Assembly (NCBI RefSeq): GCF_002259745.1
Contig: NZ_MWWW01000008.1
Coordinates: 1-64,000, forward strand
Direction of reading: 5' to 3'
DNA from: Bifidobacterium myosotis
Lineage (GTDB): Bacteria; Actinomycetota; Actinomycetes; Actinomycetales; Bifidobacteriaceae
DNA: 64,000 nucleotides
Below the pieces are notes generated by a model that did not search any database, had not been told where the DNA came from, and saw only the letters and a program-made list of their open reading frames with translations. This document shows, piece by piece, positions 27,292-35,765 of this stretch. How positions within the stretch are numbered: position 1 is the stretch's first letter; each line of letters starts with the position of its first letter. Both the position numbers and the translations under genes were made by a program.

Positions 27292-28098
27292 CTACCGTAC
27301 CGCGGTGAAGAAGAAGCGCGGGAAGGGGAAGATGATGCTGCCGTCGGACTGGGCCGGATACTCCTCCCGCACGCGGGCGAACACCTCCGACTCGAAAGCG
27401 CGGCGTTCCTCATCGGTCGCCAGCGCCTGCAGATAGGGGCGCAGACCGGTGCCGCAATACCAGTCCATAATCGCCTCATGCGAGGGAAGCGTGTGCATGT
27501 ACGTGGTCTTCCACATGCGGAAGCTTGCGGCGCACGTATGCAACAGTTCCCAGTATTCAGGCGGCGTGAGGTTGTAGAACTCGCGTTGCTGCGGAAGCCT
27601 GTCCGCGTAGGCCGGCGAATGGACGATTTCGCCGATGATGCGGTGAATCGGCTCCTCGTAGTTCATCGGCGTCTGCACGGCCAGGACGCCGCCCTTACGC
27701 AAGCGTCCCAGCAGCCTTGGAATCAGGCGGTTGTGGTCCGGCACCCATTGGATGCAGGCGTTGGAGAACACCACGTCGAAGTCGCCCGGCAGATCAGCAA
27801 GGCCAAGGATGGCTCCAACCTCCCCGGACTCCACGGACACGTCGCACAGCGCGAAATCGATATCGGGATGCGCCTTGCGCGCTGCCTCGATCATCTCCGG
27901 CGAACTGTCCACACCGAGAATCTCGGCATGCGGATAGCGCTCGCGCAACACAGCCGTGCTGTTGCCCGGCCCGCAGCCGATGTCGAGCACGCGCCGGACC
28001 GTCCCGTCGTCGGGCGGCAGCTGCATCGCCAGATCGCGCGACGGCTGCGTGCGCTCACGATTGAACCGCAGATACTGTTCCGAATCCCATGTGACCAT
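27292..28098 (-). CDS. tam: Trans-aconitate 2-methyltransferase-like SAM methyltransferase
   Basis: 268 residues. It begins MVTWDSEQYLRFNRERTQPS, the characteristic start of this family (W-x4-Y-x-F-x4-R-x2-P). Motif I is VLDIGCGPGNSTAVL (about residue 35), with LGVDSSPEMIEAARK next and FDVVFSNACIQWVPDH for the post-motif region. The reaction in characterised members is SAM-dependent methyl esterification of trans-aconitate, which removes an aconitase inhibitor. Specificity cannot be proven from motifs. ATG 28098 fits the family start; the open frame continues to 28305 without homology. Its promoter side faces the toxin-antitoxin operator 150 bp away. Confidence 0.85.
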   Translation of the reverse strand: MVTWDSEQYLRFNRERTQPSRDLAMQLPPDDGTVRRVLDIGCGPGNSTAVLRERYPHAEILGVDSSPEMIEAARKAHPDIDFALCDVSVESGEVGAILGLADLPGDFDVVFSNACIQWVPDHNRLIPRLLGRLRKGGVLAVQTPMNYEEPIHRIIGEIVHSPAYADRLPQQREFYNLTPPEYWELLHTCAASFRMWKTTYMHTLPSHEAIMDWYCGTGLRPYLQALATDEERRAFESEVFARVREEYPAQSDGSIIFPFPRFFFTAVR

Positions 28099-28245
28099 GC
28101 GTCCGACGCTAATCGGAGACCACGAATGGTCCATAATCCCGTTCACATTCCGGACGCAAGCAGACTGCTCGTCTCGCCGGCAGCAGACCCCCGGCATGAG
28201 CCGCAATGACCCACCTCGAACGAATCCGCGCTCCCATGGACAACG

Positions 28246-28272
28246 CCTGTTGCTATACTGTATAGCAACAGG
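28246..28272. promoter_or_regulatory. Perfect operator palindrome and extended -10 of the toxin-antitoxin operon
   Basis: CCTGTTGCTATA (28246-28257) and TATAGCAACAGG (28261-28272) are perfect 12-base arms around CTG. Within it TGCTATACT is an extended -10 (TATACT at 28254-28259). The antitoxin starts 21 bases downstream, so repressor binding would directly cover the promoter. GAAGGAG (about 28279-28285) is the ribosome site. Confidence 0.85.
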
Positions 28273-28292
28273 CGGCCGGGAAGGAGCCCGAT

Positions 28293-28655
28293 ATGACAAT
28301 GACACAGATGAATGTGCGCATCGACGACAAACTCAAGGATGACGTCGATACGGTGCTGCGCGAACAGGGCGTCTCCCCAAGCGACGTGATACGTTCGCTA
28401 TGGCGCTATATCGCCGACAGAAGACAGGTACCGCGTCTGGAAACGACGACGGAGGAACAGGCACGCAAGCAGCGCCGGATGCGCAGGCTCACGATGATCG
28501 ACGCCTCTTCAGGACTCATACAAGAGGAACTCCTGCGCGCAGGAGTCATCGACGAAGACACGAATCTTCTCGCCGGGCAGACCCGGCAAGACATTCGCGT
28601 AGATGTATACGACCAGAAACTCGATGACTATCTGAACATGACAAGGAGCGTCTGA
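28293..28655 (+). CDS. RelB/DinJ-family antitoxin
   Basis: 120 residues. The N-terminal ribbon-helix-helix shows MTQMNVRIDDKLKDDVDTVL and then GVSPSDVIRSLWRYIADR, matching RelB/DinJ proteins. The C-terminal half, which should wrap the toxin, is rich in Arg, Gln and acidic residues. The stop codon overlaps the toxin start (ATGA), so translation is coupled. The palindrome at 28246-28272 is the probable autoregulatory site. Pairing a RelB-type antitoxin with a PIN-domain toxin is a mixed combination known in Actinobacteria. The identity of the pair is inferred from adjacency. Confidence 0.85.
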   Translation: MTMTQMNVRIDDKLKDDVDTVLREQGVSPSDVIRSLWRYIADRRQVPRLETTTEEQARKQRRMRRLTMIDASSGLIQEELLRAGVIDEDTNLLAGQTRQDIRVDVYDQKLDDYLNMTRSV

Positions 28656-29170
28656 TGAAGCGCCCAAATCCCCAGCGTGTCCTTCTGGATACGAACGTGC
28701 TACTGGATCATCTGCTGCAACGCGACGGGCGCGCGCAACAGGCAAAACGCGCCCTGGAGGCATGCACGAACCATGATGTGGAATTGATGTGCGCCTCGAC
28801 ATCGTTGAAAGACATCGCCTACATAGCCGAGGCGATGGTTCGCAGACAATTCAAGCAGGGAGAATCAGCTCTGGAAAACGAGACCCTGCACATGCTGGTA
28901 CGTCATGTACCGTGGCGCTGCGTGGAGCAGGCACGAGCACTATGCGACATCGCGTCAATCGACCAGCAGACCTGCGATGATGCCCTCGCCTTGCGCCCCA
29001 GACATGACGATTTCGAGGATAATCTCATCATCGCGGCCGCACGGCAGTCCGGTGCTGACTGTGTCATTACATCCGACGCCAAGCTAATCGAGCATTTCCC
29101 GGAATACTGCGTCAGCCCAAGCCATATCGTGCAATCTTTCACGGCCAACGACGAATCCGACGACCTCTGA
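28655..29170 (+). CDS. PIN-domain (VapC-like) toxin
   Basis: 171 residues. PIN acidic residues are visible: Asp in VLLDTNVLLDHLL (residue 11), Glu in YIAEAMVRRQ (about 53), and C-terminal Asp residues in RHDDFEDNLIIAAARQSGAD (about 115-130), followed by CVITSDAKLIEHF. PIN nucleases of this type cleave RNA, often tRNA or rRNA. The long form with DFEDNLIIAAA is closest to the PIN_3/PilT-like group. It is translationally coupled to the RelB-like antitoxin. Confidence 0.88.
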   Translation: MKRPNPQRVLLDTNVLLDHLLQRDGRAQQAKRALEACTNHDVELMCASTSLKDIAYIAEAMVRRQFKQGESALENETLHMLVRHVPWRCVEQARALCDIASIDQQTCDDALALRPRHDDFEDNLIIAAARQSGADCVITSDAKLIEHFPEYCVSPSHIVQSFTANDESDDL

Positions 29171-29404
29171 CAACGCAAGAGGATTGCCTACGACATGGAT
29201 TCCGCCCCACCCAGTACGCGCCATCCCGTTGATAATGACTACCCGTCAGACCCTCTCCGCGAGCTCGAGGGGTAGCCCATTCGTCAACGAACTTATGACG
29301 CAGGACACCAGGACCGTCCCAGCGGGAGCGATTCCGCCGCCCGTGGCGGCTCCATTACGCCGCTCTCACCTCTAGCCGCGCCCCAAGTTCCTCATCAGCG
29401 ACCG

Positions 29405-30070
29405 CTACTCGTCGGCCGCGGCCATATGGGCCCGGACCTTGACCACCACGTACCAGACCACCAGCGCCACGACGATCGCGGCGACGGCGTACTGGAATTT
29501 GTCGAGGAACCCGAGGATCGAACACCACTGTGCGCCGAGCAGATACCCGGCCATCACGAGAATCGTGTTCCAGATGGCCGATCCCAGCGCGGTCAGCAGT
29601 GTGAACTTCGCCAGATTCGTGCGCGCGATGCCGGCCGGAATGGAGATCAGCGACCGCACGATCGGAATCACCCGCCCGATGAGCACAGAGGCCAGACCAT
29701 AACGCGCGAACCAGTCATTGGCCTTGTCGATGTCGGAGGCGTCGGTCAGTGGCATCCGGTCGAACAGGCGACGCATCCGTTCGGCACCGATGGCGTAGGC
29801 GATCGCGTACAGCACCAGCGCGCCGATCACCGAACCGGCGGTGGCGCCGGCGATGGCCTCGACCAGCGTCATGCGCCCCTGGGCAGCGGTGAAGCCGGCA
29901 AGCGGCAGGATGACTTCGCTGGGAATCGGCGGGAACAGGTTCTCCAGAAACACGGCGATGCCGGTGCCGAGCCAGCCCATCACCGACATGAGTCCGACAA
30001 GCCATTCGGTGATGGCGCCGATGAATCCGCCCGTGGAGACCGGGCATTGCGTGATTGTTGCGATGTTCAT
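29405..30070 (-). CDS. DedA/SNARE-associated family membrane protein
   Basis: 221 residues. The family core is clear: VFLENLFPPIPSEVILPLAG, then LVEAIAGATAGSVIGALVLY, FARYGLASVLIGRVIPIVRS, and SIPAGIARTNLAKFTLLTAL. The re-entrant helix residues (E, P-P-x-P-S-E, R in GRxxPxxRS, and P in PAG) are conserved. DedA proteins are implicated in undecaprenyl-phosphate or phospholipid flipping and membrane homeostasis. The start ATG 30070 is chosen by family length; the ribosome site is weak. The open frame extends to 30124. The 234-bp stretch 29171-29404 upstream of its stop holds no gene that I can see. Confidence 0.9.
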   Translation of the reverse strand: MNIATITQCPVSTGGFIGAITEWLVGLMSVMGWLGTGIAVFLENLFPPIPSEVILPLAGFTAAQGRMTLVEAIAGATAGSVIGALVLYAIAYAIGAERMRRLFDRMPLTDASDIDKANDWFARYGLASVLIGRVIPIVRSLISIPAGIARTNLAKFTLLTALGSAIWNTILVMAGYLLGAQWCSILGFLDKFQYAVAAIVVALVVWYVVVKVRAHMAAADE

Positions 30071-30130
30071 GCCCCATACGCTACGGTACGCCCGCTTAAC
30101 CGCCGCTAAGACGACAAGCAGCACTTTCGG

Positions 30131-30212
30131 TTTCCCCTGTCAGGGAGCCGGCACCGAAGGCGACGTCGCTCGTGACAAGGAAATCTTCGTTTCCCCTGTC
30201 AGCGGAGCCGGC
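30131..30212. repeat. Two direct copies of a 22-23 bp motif (TTTCCCCTGTCAG...)
   Basis: TTTCCCCTGTCAGGGAGCCG (30131 on) and TTTCCCCTGTCAGCGGAGCC (30190 on) are near-identical and continue into CCGGC. They lie in the 196-bp gap between the histidine kinase gene's 3' end and the dedA start. They are probably degenerate repeat elements. Confidence 0.6.
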
Positions 30213-30266
30213 CAGTGAAACGAGGCTGAGGGCAGTCAGTTCATCAACGAACTCACCATGCGGATA

Positions 30267-31268
30267 CTAGGCCAGCGGCAGGGTGATGAGCATGGTGGTG
30301 CCTTCGGCGGAAGTCGATTCCACGTCGAGCGTGCCGCCGTACCGGTTCGCCACATCGCGGGCGAGCGCCAGCCCCAGACCGTACCCCTGATGCGCGGTGC
30401 CGTCGTCGTCCCGGGCGAAGCGGCGGAACAGTCGCTCCGGGTCCGCCCCGATGCCAGTGCCGTGATCGGTCACACGGATGGCCACGTCACCATGATGGTG
30501 GTATCCGAGCGAAACGGTGACGTCGGAGCCGATCGGCGCATGAGCGATGGCGTTGTCCAGCACGGCGACGAGGCAACGCGAGAGCCCCACCGCATTGCCG
30601 CGCACGACGAACCGGGACGGGTCCCCGTCGATGCGGGTCGCGACCCGCACCTGCTGCTTGTCGGCGAGCGGACGGACCGCCTCCACGGACTGGTCGATCA
30701 CGCCGGCGAGCGCCACCGGTTCGGCGTTGACCGCCCCGCGCGCGGCCACCAGCAGGTCGGTGATGATGGCGTTCATGCGGTCCACGTCGCCGCGCAGATC
30801 ATCAAGCACGCCGTCAATGGGCTGGCCGTGGGCGCGACGGAAGTCGATGAGGTCGATGCGCGTGGCGATCACGGCCAGCGGTGTCTTGAGCTCGTGGCTG
30901 GCGTCCGCCACGAAATCCTTCTGCAGCTCGAAGGCGTGCTCAAGCGGCGCGACCTCCTTGTGCGAGTAGTACCGTCCGATCAGCGCCACGGCGGCGATCA
31001 CGCCAAGCACGAACAGCAGCGTGAACGCCACGGCCTTGCGCGTGTCGATGACCATCATGCCGGAGCCGTACTGCGCGGTGACCAACATGGCATTCGGGTC
31101 AAGCCCGCGTTCGGCGAACTCATGCCGCGATCCGAGCAGCACGCCGAGTACGAACAGGATGCCACCCAGCACGGTGATCGCCGTCATGGCCACGGTCATG
31201 CGCAGACTGATCAGGCCCGCCACATTGCCGGAACCGGGTTTGCGTACGCCGTCGTTCTTCGTCTTCAT
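30267..31268 (-). CDS. Sensor histidine kinase
   Basis: 333 residues. There are two membrane helices (MTAITVLGGILFVLGVLLGS near residue 28 and AVAFTLLFVLGVIAAVALIG near 75) around a very short extracytoplasmic loop, so it probably senses within the membrane or through partners. The H-box is FVADASHELKTPLAVIATRI, with the phospho-accepting His near residue 122. The N-box is AVLDNAIAHAPIG and the G-boxes are VTDHGTGIGAD and HQGYGLGLALARDVANR. ATG 31268 gives the best spacing to AAGGA; another ATG at 31274 is too close. It is 107 bp after the response regulator gene and transcribed with it. Confidence 0.93.
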   Translation of the reverse strand: MKTKNDGVRKPGSGNVAGLISLRMTVAMTAITVLGGILFVLGVLLGSRHEFAERGLDPNAMLVTAQYGSGMMVIDTRKAVAFTLLFVLGVIAAVALIGRYYSHKEVAPLEHAFELQKDFVADASHELKTPLAVIATRIDLIDFRRAHGQPIDGVLDDLRGDVDRMNAIITDLLVAARGAVNAEPVALAGVIDQSVEAVRPLADKQQVRVATRIDGDPSRFVVRGNAVGLSRCLVAVLDNAIAHAPIGSDVTVSLGYHHHGDVAIRVTDHGTGIGADPERLFRRFARDDDGTAHQGYGLGLALARDVANRYGGTLDVESTSAEGTTMLITLPLA

Positions 31269-31375
31269 CGTCATTCCTTATTGATTCCGTTTGGCCGGCT
31301 GCCCCGGGTATGGGACAACCGGCCCCGCACAAGCCGGACGATACCGCGCAAGCCCATCCGTCACGGCGCCCGCCG

Positions 31376-32071
31376 TCAATCCCGCGGACTGCCGATACGA
31401 TACCCGCGGCCACGCACGGTGCTGATGATGCCGCGGGTGGTTTTGCCACGCACGTACGACACGTACACGTCCACAGCGCCGATGTCGCTGCCCGCCGAGA
31501 AGGCGTTGCGCAGCAGTTCCTCGCGCCCGAACACATGGTCCGGCGCCGAGGCGAGTGTGGCGAGCAGCTTGGATTCCACGTCGGTCAGCGGCACGGCACG
31601 ACCGTCCGGGTCCTCGATGACGTTCGATTCCGGCTTGAGCAGCCAGTCGCCGATCATCACGCTGGCGGCCTGCGCGTGGAATCCGCGCAGCAGCGCGCGC
31701 AATCGGGCTTCAAGCTCGACGAAGTGGAACGGCTTGGTCAGGTAGTCGTTGGCGCCGGCATCGAGTCCGTCCACGATGTCGTCCACTTCGGCGAGCGCGG
31801 TGAGGATCAGCGCGGACGTGGCGATGCCGCCGCCGCGGATTCGGCGGACCAGGTCCAGTCCGTCGCCATCCGGAAGCCTGCGGTCCACCACGAGCGCATC
31901 GTATCGCCCTTCATTCAGTCGCCTCTGTGCTTCAGTAATGGTCTGCACCCAATCGACCCGGTAATCGACGCCGAGCATCTCCGCCGTCATGGCGCCGAGA
32001 TTGGGGTCGTCCTCGATGAACAGCACCGACGGCAGCATGAGCCGTTCGGGGTCGGTCGCGTAATCACCCAT
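31376..32071 (-). CDS. OmpR/PhoB-family response regulator
   Basis: 231 residues. The receiver domain has acidic pocket IEDD (about residue 18), phospho-acceptor Asp in ALVVDRRLPDGDG (about 62), Thr in ALILTALAEVDD and Lys in YLTKPFHFVELEAR. The C-terminal winged helix includes PLTDVESKLLATLASAPDHV, then GAVDVYVSYVRGKTTRGIIS and TVRGRGYRIG. It is probably phosphorylated by the adjacent kinase. ATG 32071 is supported by GGGAACGG upstream. It is divergent, with 187 bp between, from the FetA-like exporter operon, which is a likely target. Confidence 0.93.
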   Translation of the reverse strand: MGDYATDPERLMLPSVLFIEDDPNLGAMTAEMLGVDYRVDWVQTITEAQRRLNEGRYDALVVDRRLPDGDGLDLVRRIRGGGIATSALILTALAEVDDIVDGLDAGANDYLTKPFHFVELEARLRALLRGFHAQAASVMIGDWLLKPESNVIEDPDGRAVPLTDVESKLLATLASAPDHVFGREELLRNAFSAGSDIGAVDVYVSYVRGKTTRGIISTVRGRGYRIGSPRD

Positions 32072-32258
32072 CGTCCGTTCCCTGCACTTTCCACATCGTT
32101 CGCATCGCCCACGTCTCCGCGCCGGATGCATCTGTCCGGCGGCATGCCGGAACAAGCCTGTTTCTACGGTTATATCAGACATCCAAATGACTTAGGCTGC
32201 GCTAAGAAACGCGTGCGGATTGGCCCGTTGGCCCACCATCGACGTAACGTGCGGACTT

Positions 32259-33323
32259 ATGAATAGGACCAACGTTTTCACCGCCGAACGGGTGGGATGC
32301 GCGGTGCCATCCGCCGATGGCGACCGCGTGATCTTCGAGGGGCTGTCCTTCGCGATCGCGGCGGGCGAGATCGTCGATCTGGTGGGACCGTCCGGTTCGG
32401 GCAAGAGCAGTCTGCTGACCGCGTTCGCCCGGCTGAATCCGCATGCGACCGGCACCCTCGCCCTGCAGGGGCGGGATGCCAACGATTTCACGCCGCAGCA
32501 GTGGCGGCGCGAGGTGGCGTATCTGCCGCAGAAACCGATTCTGCCGGGGCGAACCGTGGCCGAGGCGATACGACTGCCGTTCAGCCTGGCCATCAGAGCC
32601 GACGCGGAGGGCGCGGCCGATGGCGGCGAGACCGGGACCGCAGCCGCTGATGCCAACAAGAGTGCAGATGGGATGCAGGCGCGCGGCGACGGTGGCGACG
32701 GCGCCAACAGCCATGCTGGCGGAACCGGTGGTGCTGGCGGCGACGGCAACGCCGATGCGGGGACGACCGTCAACACCGGACGGAGAATCGGACATATCGG
32801 CATCGGGCGGAAGTTCCTCGCGCTGTTTCGCAACAACGAGGAGCAGGCCCGCCGGCTGTTGCCGGATCAGCGCATCCGCATAACGTTGGACGCCATAGGT
32901 TGCGACGACATCGATCTCGATCGTCCGCCGCACGACCTCTCCGGCGGTCAGGCGGCCCGTGTCTCGCTTGCGCGCACGCTGCTGACCGGGCCGAAGGTGC
33001 TGCTCGCGGACGAGGTGGACGCCGGTCTGGACGACGAGAACGCCGAGAAGGTGGCGGATATCATGGCCACTGCGGCGGCTCGCGGCATGGCGATCGTGCG
33101 CATCAGGCATCGCCCGCCGGACGGGCGCGCCAGTCGCATCGTCACCCTTGCGGATGGCGTGCTGGCCGCTGGCGCGGCGGGCACGGCGGCATTCGCGGTG
33201 ACAGGCACGGCGGTGGACACGGCGGCGGGCGCGGTGACCAGCACGGCCCCGGTTCCGGGCACGGTGACTGGAATGCCATCGGATACGAACCTGAGCACGA
33301 CGGCAAGGAGGGTACGGGCATGA
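32259..33323 (+). CDS. fetA: FetA-like ABC transporter ATPase with Gly/Ala-rich insertion
   Basis: 354 residues; family members are about 210-225. Walker A is GPSGSGKSS (about 47), the Q-loop is VAYLPQKPILPGRTVAEAIR (about 88), the signature is LSGGQAARVSLARTLL (about 227) and Walker B is LLADEVDAGLD. The extra length has two sources: a low-complexity Gly/Ala/Asp segment between about residues 112 and 175, placed in the helical subdomain, and an Ala/Thr/Gly-rich tail of about 55 residues. Walker B ends in DE-VDAGLD. FetAB of E. coli is linked to iron export and peroxide tolerance; the substrate here is inferred from the paired permease. The stop overlaps the next start (ATGA). Confidence 0.85.
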   Translation: MNRTNVFTAERVGCAVPSADGDRVIFEGLSFAIAAGEIVDLVGPSGSGKSSLLTAFARLNPHATGTLALQGRDANDFTPQQWRREVAYLPQKPILPGRTVAEAIRLPFSLAIRADAEGAADGGETGTAAADANKSADGMQARGDGGDGANSHAGGTGGAGGDGNADAGTTVNTGRRIGHIGIGRKFLALFRNNEEQARRLLPDQRIRITLDAIGCDDIDLDRPPHDLSGGQAARVSLARTLLTGPKVLLADEVDAGLDDENAEKVADIMATAAARGMAIVRIRHRPPDGRASRIVTLADGVLAAGAAGTAAFAVTGTAVDTAAGAVTSTAPVPGTVTGMPSDTNLSTTARRVRA

Positions 33324-34111
33324 GCGGCAACGCCTATGACATCGATATCTGGGGCCTCCTCGTAGCGCTGGCGATGGTGACCGTCGCGGCGGGCATCAGC
33401 GAGCTCATGCGCATCAACATCGGCAAGACGCTGCTATGGTCCGCCTGCCGTGCGTTGCTGCAGCTGTGCGCGATGGGATTCGTGGTCGGCTATGTGATTC
33501 GCGCGAACAACGTGTGGTTGGTGTTCGCGGTGATCGCCGTGATGCTGGTGGCCGCCGTGCAGATCACGCTGTCACGCGCCAAAGGCGTGCCGAAGGGACT
33601 GGCCGGACCGGTACTGCTGAGCCTGACCATCACGATGCTGCTCATGATCTCGCTGGTGACCGAGCTTGTGGTGCGGCCGCACCCATGGTACGCGCCGCAG
33701 CTCGTCGTGCCGCTGACCGGCATGCTGCTGGGCAACACGGTCTCCGCGCTGGCGGTCGGGCTGAACCGATTCTACGAGAGTATGGACGAGCGGCGCGATG
33801 AAATCGATACGATGCTCGCACTGGGCGCCACCGCCTGGGAGGCGGCGCGGCCGTCCATCGTCTCCTCGATCCGGCTGGGGCTCCTGCCCACCACGGCCAC
33901 GCTCGCCTCCTGCGGCATTGTGACCATTCCGGGCATGATGGCCGGCCAGGTAATCGCCGGAGGTGACCCGCTCGAGGCCGCCAAATACCAGTTCGTCGTG
34001 TTCGCCGCCATCGCGGCGTTGACGTTGGTGGCGGACAGTCTCATCATGGCGATGGTCTACCGCACCTGCTTCACCGCCGACGACCAGTACAAGCCGCCGG
34101 CAATGCGGTAG
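33320..34111 (+). CDS. fetB: FetB-like ABC transporter permease (UPF0014 family)
   Basis: 263 residues with about six to seven membrane helices. The family patterns are LWSACRALLQLCAMGFVVGY, VVPLTGMLLGNTVSALAVGL, then FYESMDERRDEIDTMLALGA and ATLASCGIVTIPGMMAGQVI followed by GGDPLEAAKYQ. The G-A-T-A-W-E-A coupling region and PGMMxGQ loop are highly conserved in YbbM/FetB proteins. It should form the membrane part of an exporter of iron or a related metal. The start ATG 33320 overlaps the fetA stop and has AAGGAGGG upstream. It lies divergent to a two-component system. Confidence 0.92.
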   Translation: MSGNAYDIDIWGLLVALAMVTVAAGISELMRINIGKTLLWSACRALLQLCAMGFVVGYVIRANNVWLVFAVIAVMLVAAVQITLSRAKGVPKGLAGPVLLSLTITMLLMISLVTELVVRPHPWYAPQLVVPLTGMLLGNTVSALAVGLNRFYESMDERRDEIDTMLALGATAWEAARPSIVSSIRLGLLPTTATLASCGIVTIPGMMAGQVIAGGDPLEAAKYQFVVFAAIAALTLVADSLIMAMVYRTCFTADDQYKPPAMR

Positions 34112-34146
34112 CCGAGAGCGGCTCATCGTCGTTCAACGAACAAAGC

Positions 34147-34256
34147 GGAACGAAACATAAGTTTCTTACGATGCTGTGTTATGTTTCGTCCCGTTTTGAT
34201 ACGGTCACACGGGACGAAACATAACACGGTATCGTCGCTGACTTATGTTTCGACCC
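34147..34256. repeat. Second inverted pair of 46-bp palindromic repeat units
   Basis: The units at 34147-34192 and 34211-34256 are each 46 bp. The first has ACGAAACATAAGT on the left and GTGTTATGTTTCGTCCC on the right. The second has GGGACGAAACATAACAC on the left and ACTTATGTTTCG on the right, so it is again an inverted copy. They begin 36 bp after the fetB stop. Confidence 0.88.
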
Positions 34257-34329
34257 GCGCAACAAGGTTTTGCAGCGTTACCAATCTGCGCAACGAAGTC
34301 TCGCTGTGGTTATGCAGTGGACGTAGACC

Positions 34330-34437
34330 CTAGTGGTCCGTCTCGCTCAATAATTAAGGGTCTTCGCATCTCCCCAGCCAGCCCCGCTGCCTGTTCCTCC
34401 TCAGAGGGGCCAACCGTACAAACAGTTGCAAGACAGA
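34330..34437 (-). mobile_element. MITE-like element, copy A (diverged)
   Basis: One end (34330 on) reads CTAGTGGTCCGTCTCGCTCA and then ATAATTAAGGGT, matching the right end of copy B at 35766-35889. Internally CCCCTCTGA and GCTGGCTGGGGAGA match copy B in inverted orientation. The other end, CCAGTAATCTGTC on the minus strand, is a degenerate match to CTAGTGGCCTGTC. No coding capacity is seen. It fills most of the gap after the repeat pair. Confidence 0.5.
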
Positions 34438-34457
34438 TTACTGGAATCTTTAGGCCC

Positions 34458-34862
34458 TCACGCCAGACGGCGGTAGGCCTCCTCATCCACCGGCTCCAGC
34501 CATTCATTCGACGCACCCTCGGCCTTGGGCATGATGGCCACATGCGCGAACGCCTCATGCGGGGCCGCCCCGTGCCAGTGCTTGGTCTCCGGCGGAATGT
34601 AGGCCACATCACCCGGCTTGAGCTCCACAGGGTCCTGTCCTTCGATTTGGTAGTAGCCTCGGCCGCCTACCGCGAGCAGAATCTGGCAGACGCCGTGGTG
34701 GATGTGCCAATGGTTCGTGCAGCCGGGTTCGAAGGTCACGTTCGCCACGCTCACCTGACCGTCGCCGGCAAGCGGAGCGAGGTAGCTCTGCCCTTCGAAG
34801 TACTGTGCGTAGGCGTCGTTCGGTTTGCCCATCGGGAAGGCGCTCGGATTGTCCATCGTCAT
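34458..34862 (-). CDS. Cupin-domain protein
   Basis: 134 residues. The single cupin barrel keeps both metal-binding motifs: CTNHWHIHHGVCQILLAVGG (H-x-H-x-H, about residue 50) and GDVAYIPPETKHWHGAAP (about 88). The opening YFEGQSYLAPLAGDGQVSVA resembles cupins found with carboxymuconolactone decarboxylase or alkylhydroperoxidase-like partners. An exact substrate cannot be given. Its start ATG 34862 follows AAAGTGAG; ATG 34856 is a close alternative. Together with the flavodoxin gene upstream on the same strand it lies between two oppositely oriented MITE-like elements. Confidence 0.9.
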   Translation of the reverse strand: MTMDNPSAFPMGKPNDAYAQYFEGQSYLAPLAGDGQVSVANVTFEPGCTNHWHIHHGVCQILLAVGGRGYYQIEGQDPVELKPGDVAYIPPETKHWHGAAPHEAFAHVAIMPKAEGASNEWLEPVDEEAYRRLA

Positions 34863-35044
34863 GTCATGCTCACTTTCTTCTATTCCGCGGTCTTTCTTCC
34901 ATCCCGTGATGTCATGCGTTTGCCGGCCTGCCCGGTCACGCCGGGATCATTGCAGCTTGGCGGCCGTTCCGGGGCGAACGACCCGTCAACGGATGGATGG
35001 CTCACCATCCATCGAATCGTCAACGGCGACTCGCCACCGGATGG

Positions 35045-35524
35045 TCACAGATGCAGTCCTGCGACCCACTTGTCGAGTTCGGATTCCTTGACGTTCGCGG
35101 CGAGGCGACGGCCCGCGACCCAGTGCGCGGCCGGTGCGGAGTCATGCAGCTGCACGCCATCGGCGCCACGGATGCTGGAACCGGACGTGGCGAACGTCAC
35201 GATGGTCTTCCCCGACCAATCCTCGCTTTCGAGGAAGGTGCGCACCACGCGCGGCGCGGTCTCCCACCACAGCGGATAGCCGACGAACACCACGTCGTAC
35301 GGCGTGATGTCAATGGGCGCCGCAAGCGCCGGACGCATCTCGCGGTGCTTGTGCTCCACGCTGGAACGGCTGTTCGGGTCCCGCCAGTCCACGTCGGCGG
35401 CGGTATACGGCTCAGCCGGCACGATCTCCTTGATATCTGCGCCGATGGCCTTAGCCAATCGTTCGGCCACGGCCTGCGTGGTGCCAGTGGCCGAGAAATA
35501 TGCAACCAGAATTCGCTTGCCCAT
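35045..35524 (-). CDS. Flavodoxin
   Basis: 159 residues. The FMN phosphate loop is YFSATGTTQAVAERLA (about residues 9-24). The following strand-loop includes VVFVGYPLWWETAPRVVRTF, with the aromatic pair WW near the isoalloxazine ring, and KTIVTFATSGSSIRGADGVQ. This is the short-chain, YqcA/Flavodoxin_4-like form common in lactic acid bacteria and bifidobacteria, used as a one-electron carrier or small reductase. The ATG at 35524 has GAAAGGA upstream. Its co-orientation with a cupin gene is frequent in this group. Confidence 0.92.
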   Translation of the reverse strand: MGKRILVAYFSATGTTQAVAERLAKAIGADIKEIVPAEPYTAADVDWRDPNSRSSVEHKHREMRPALAAPIDITPYDVVFVGYPLWWETAPRVVRTFLESEDWSGKTIVTFATSGSSIRGADGVQLHDSAPAAHWVAGRRLAANVKESELDKWVAGLHL

Positions 35525-35765
35525 ATCGATTCCTTTCCCGAAAAAGCGAGGCAGTGTCGCTCGACAGGTACGCGATCTGCGCGGGCTTGACGCGCCTCGC
35601 ACCCATAGATGCGCGGACCGGTCCCGCTTCACCTTCGATTATGGCGCGCATGGATTCTCTGTCCAATAGCTATCCGCGATAAGCGAGCATGTCCTATGGG
35701 CATGGCAGCGGATTCCCGATGCGTTACTGCCATAGCTATGTTGATGTGTTGATGTGGTTCAGACC

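Noticed and set aside
29171-29404. Small gene in the gap after the PIN toxin
   Set aside because: The only frame (about 63 codons at 29184) has no ribosome site and low-complexity composition.
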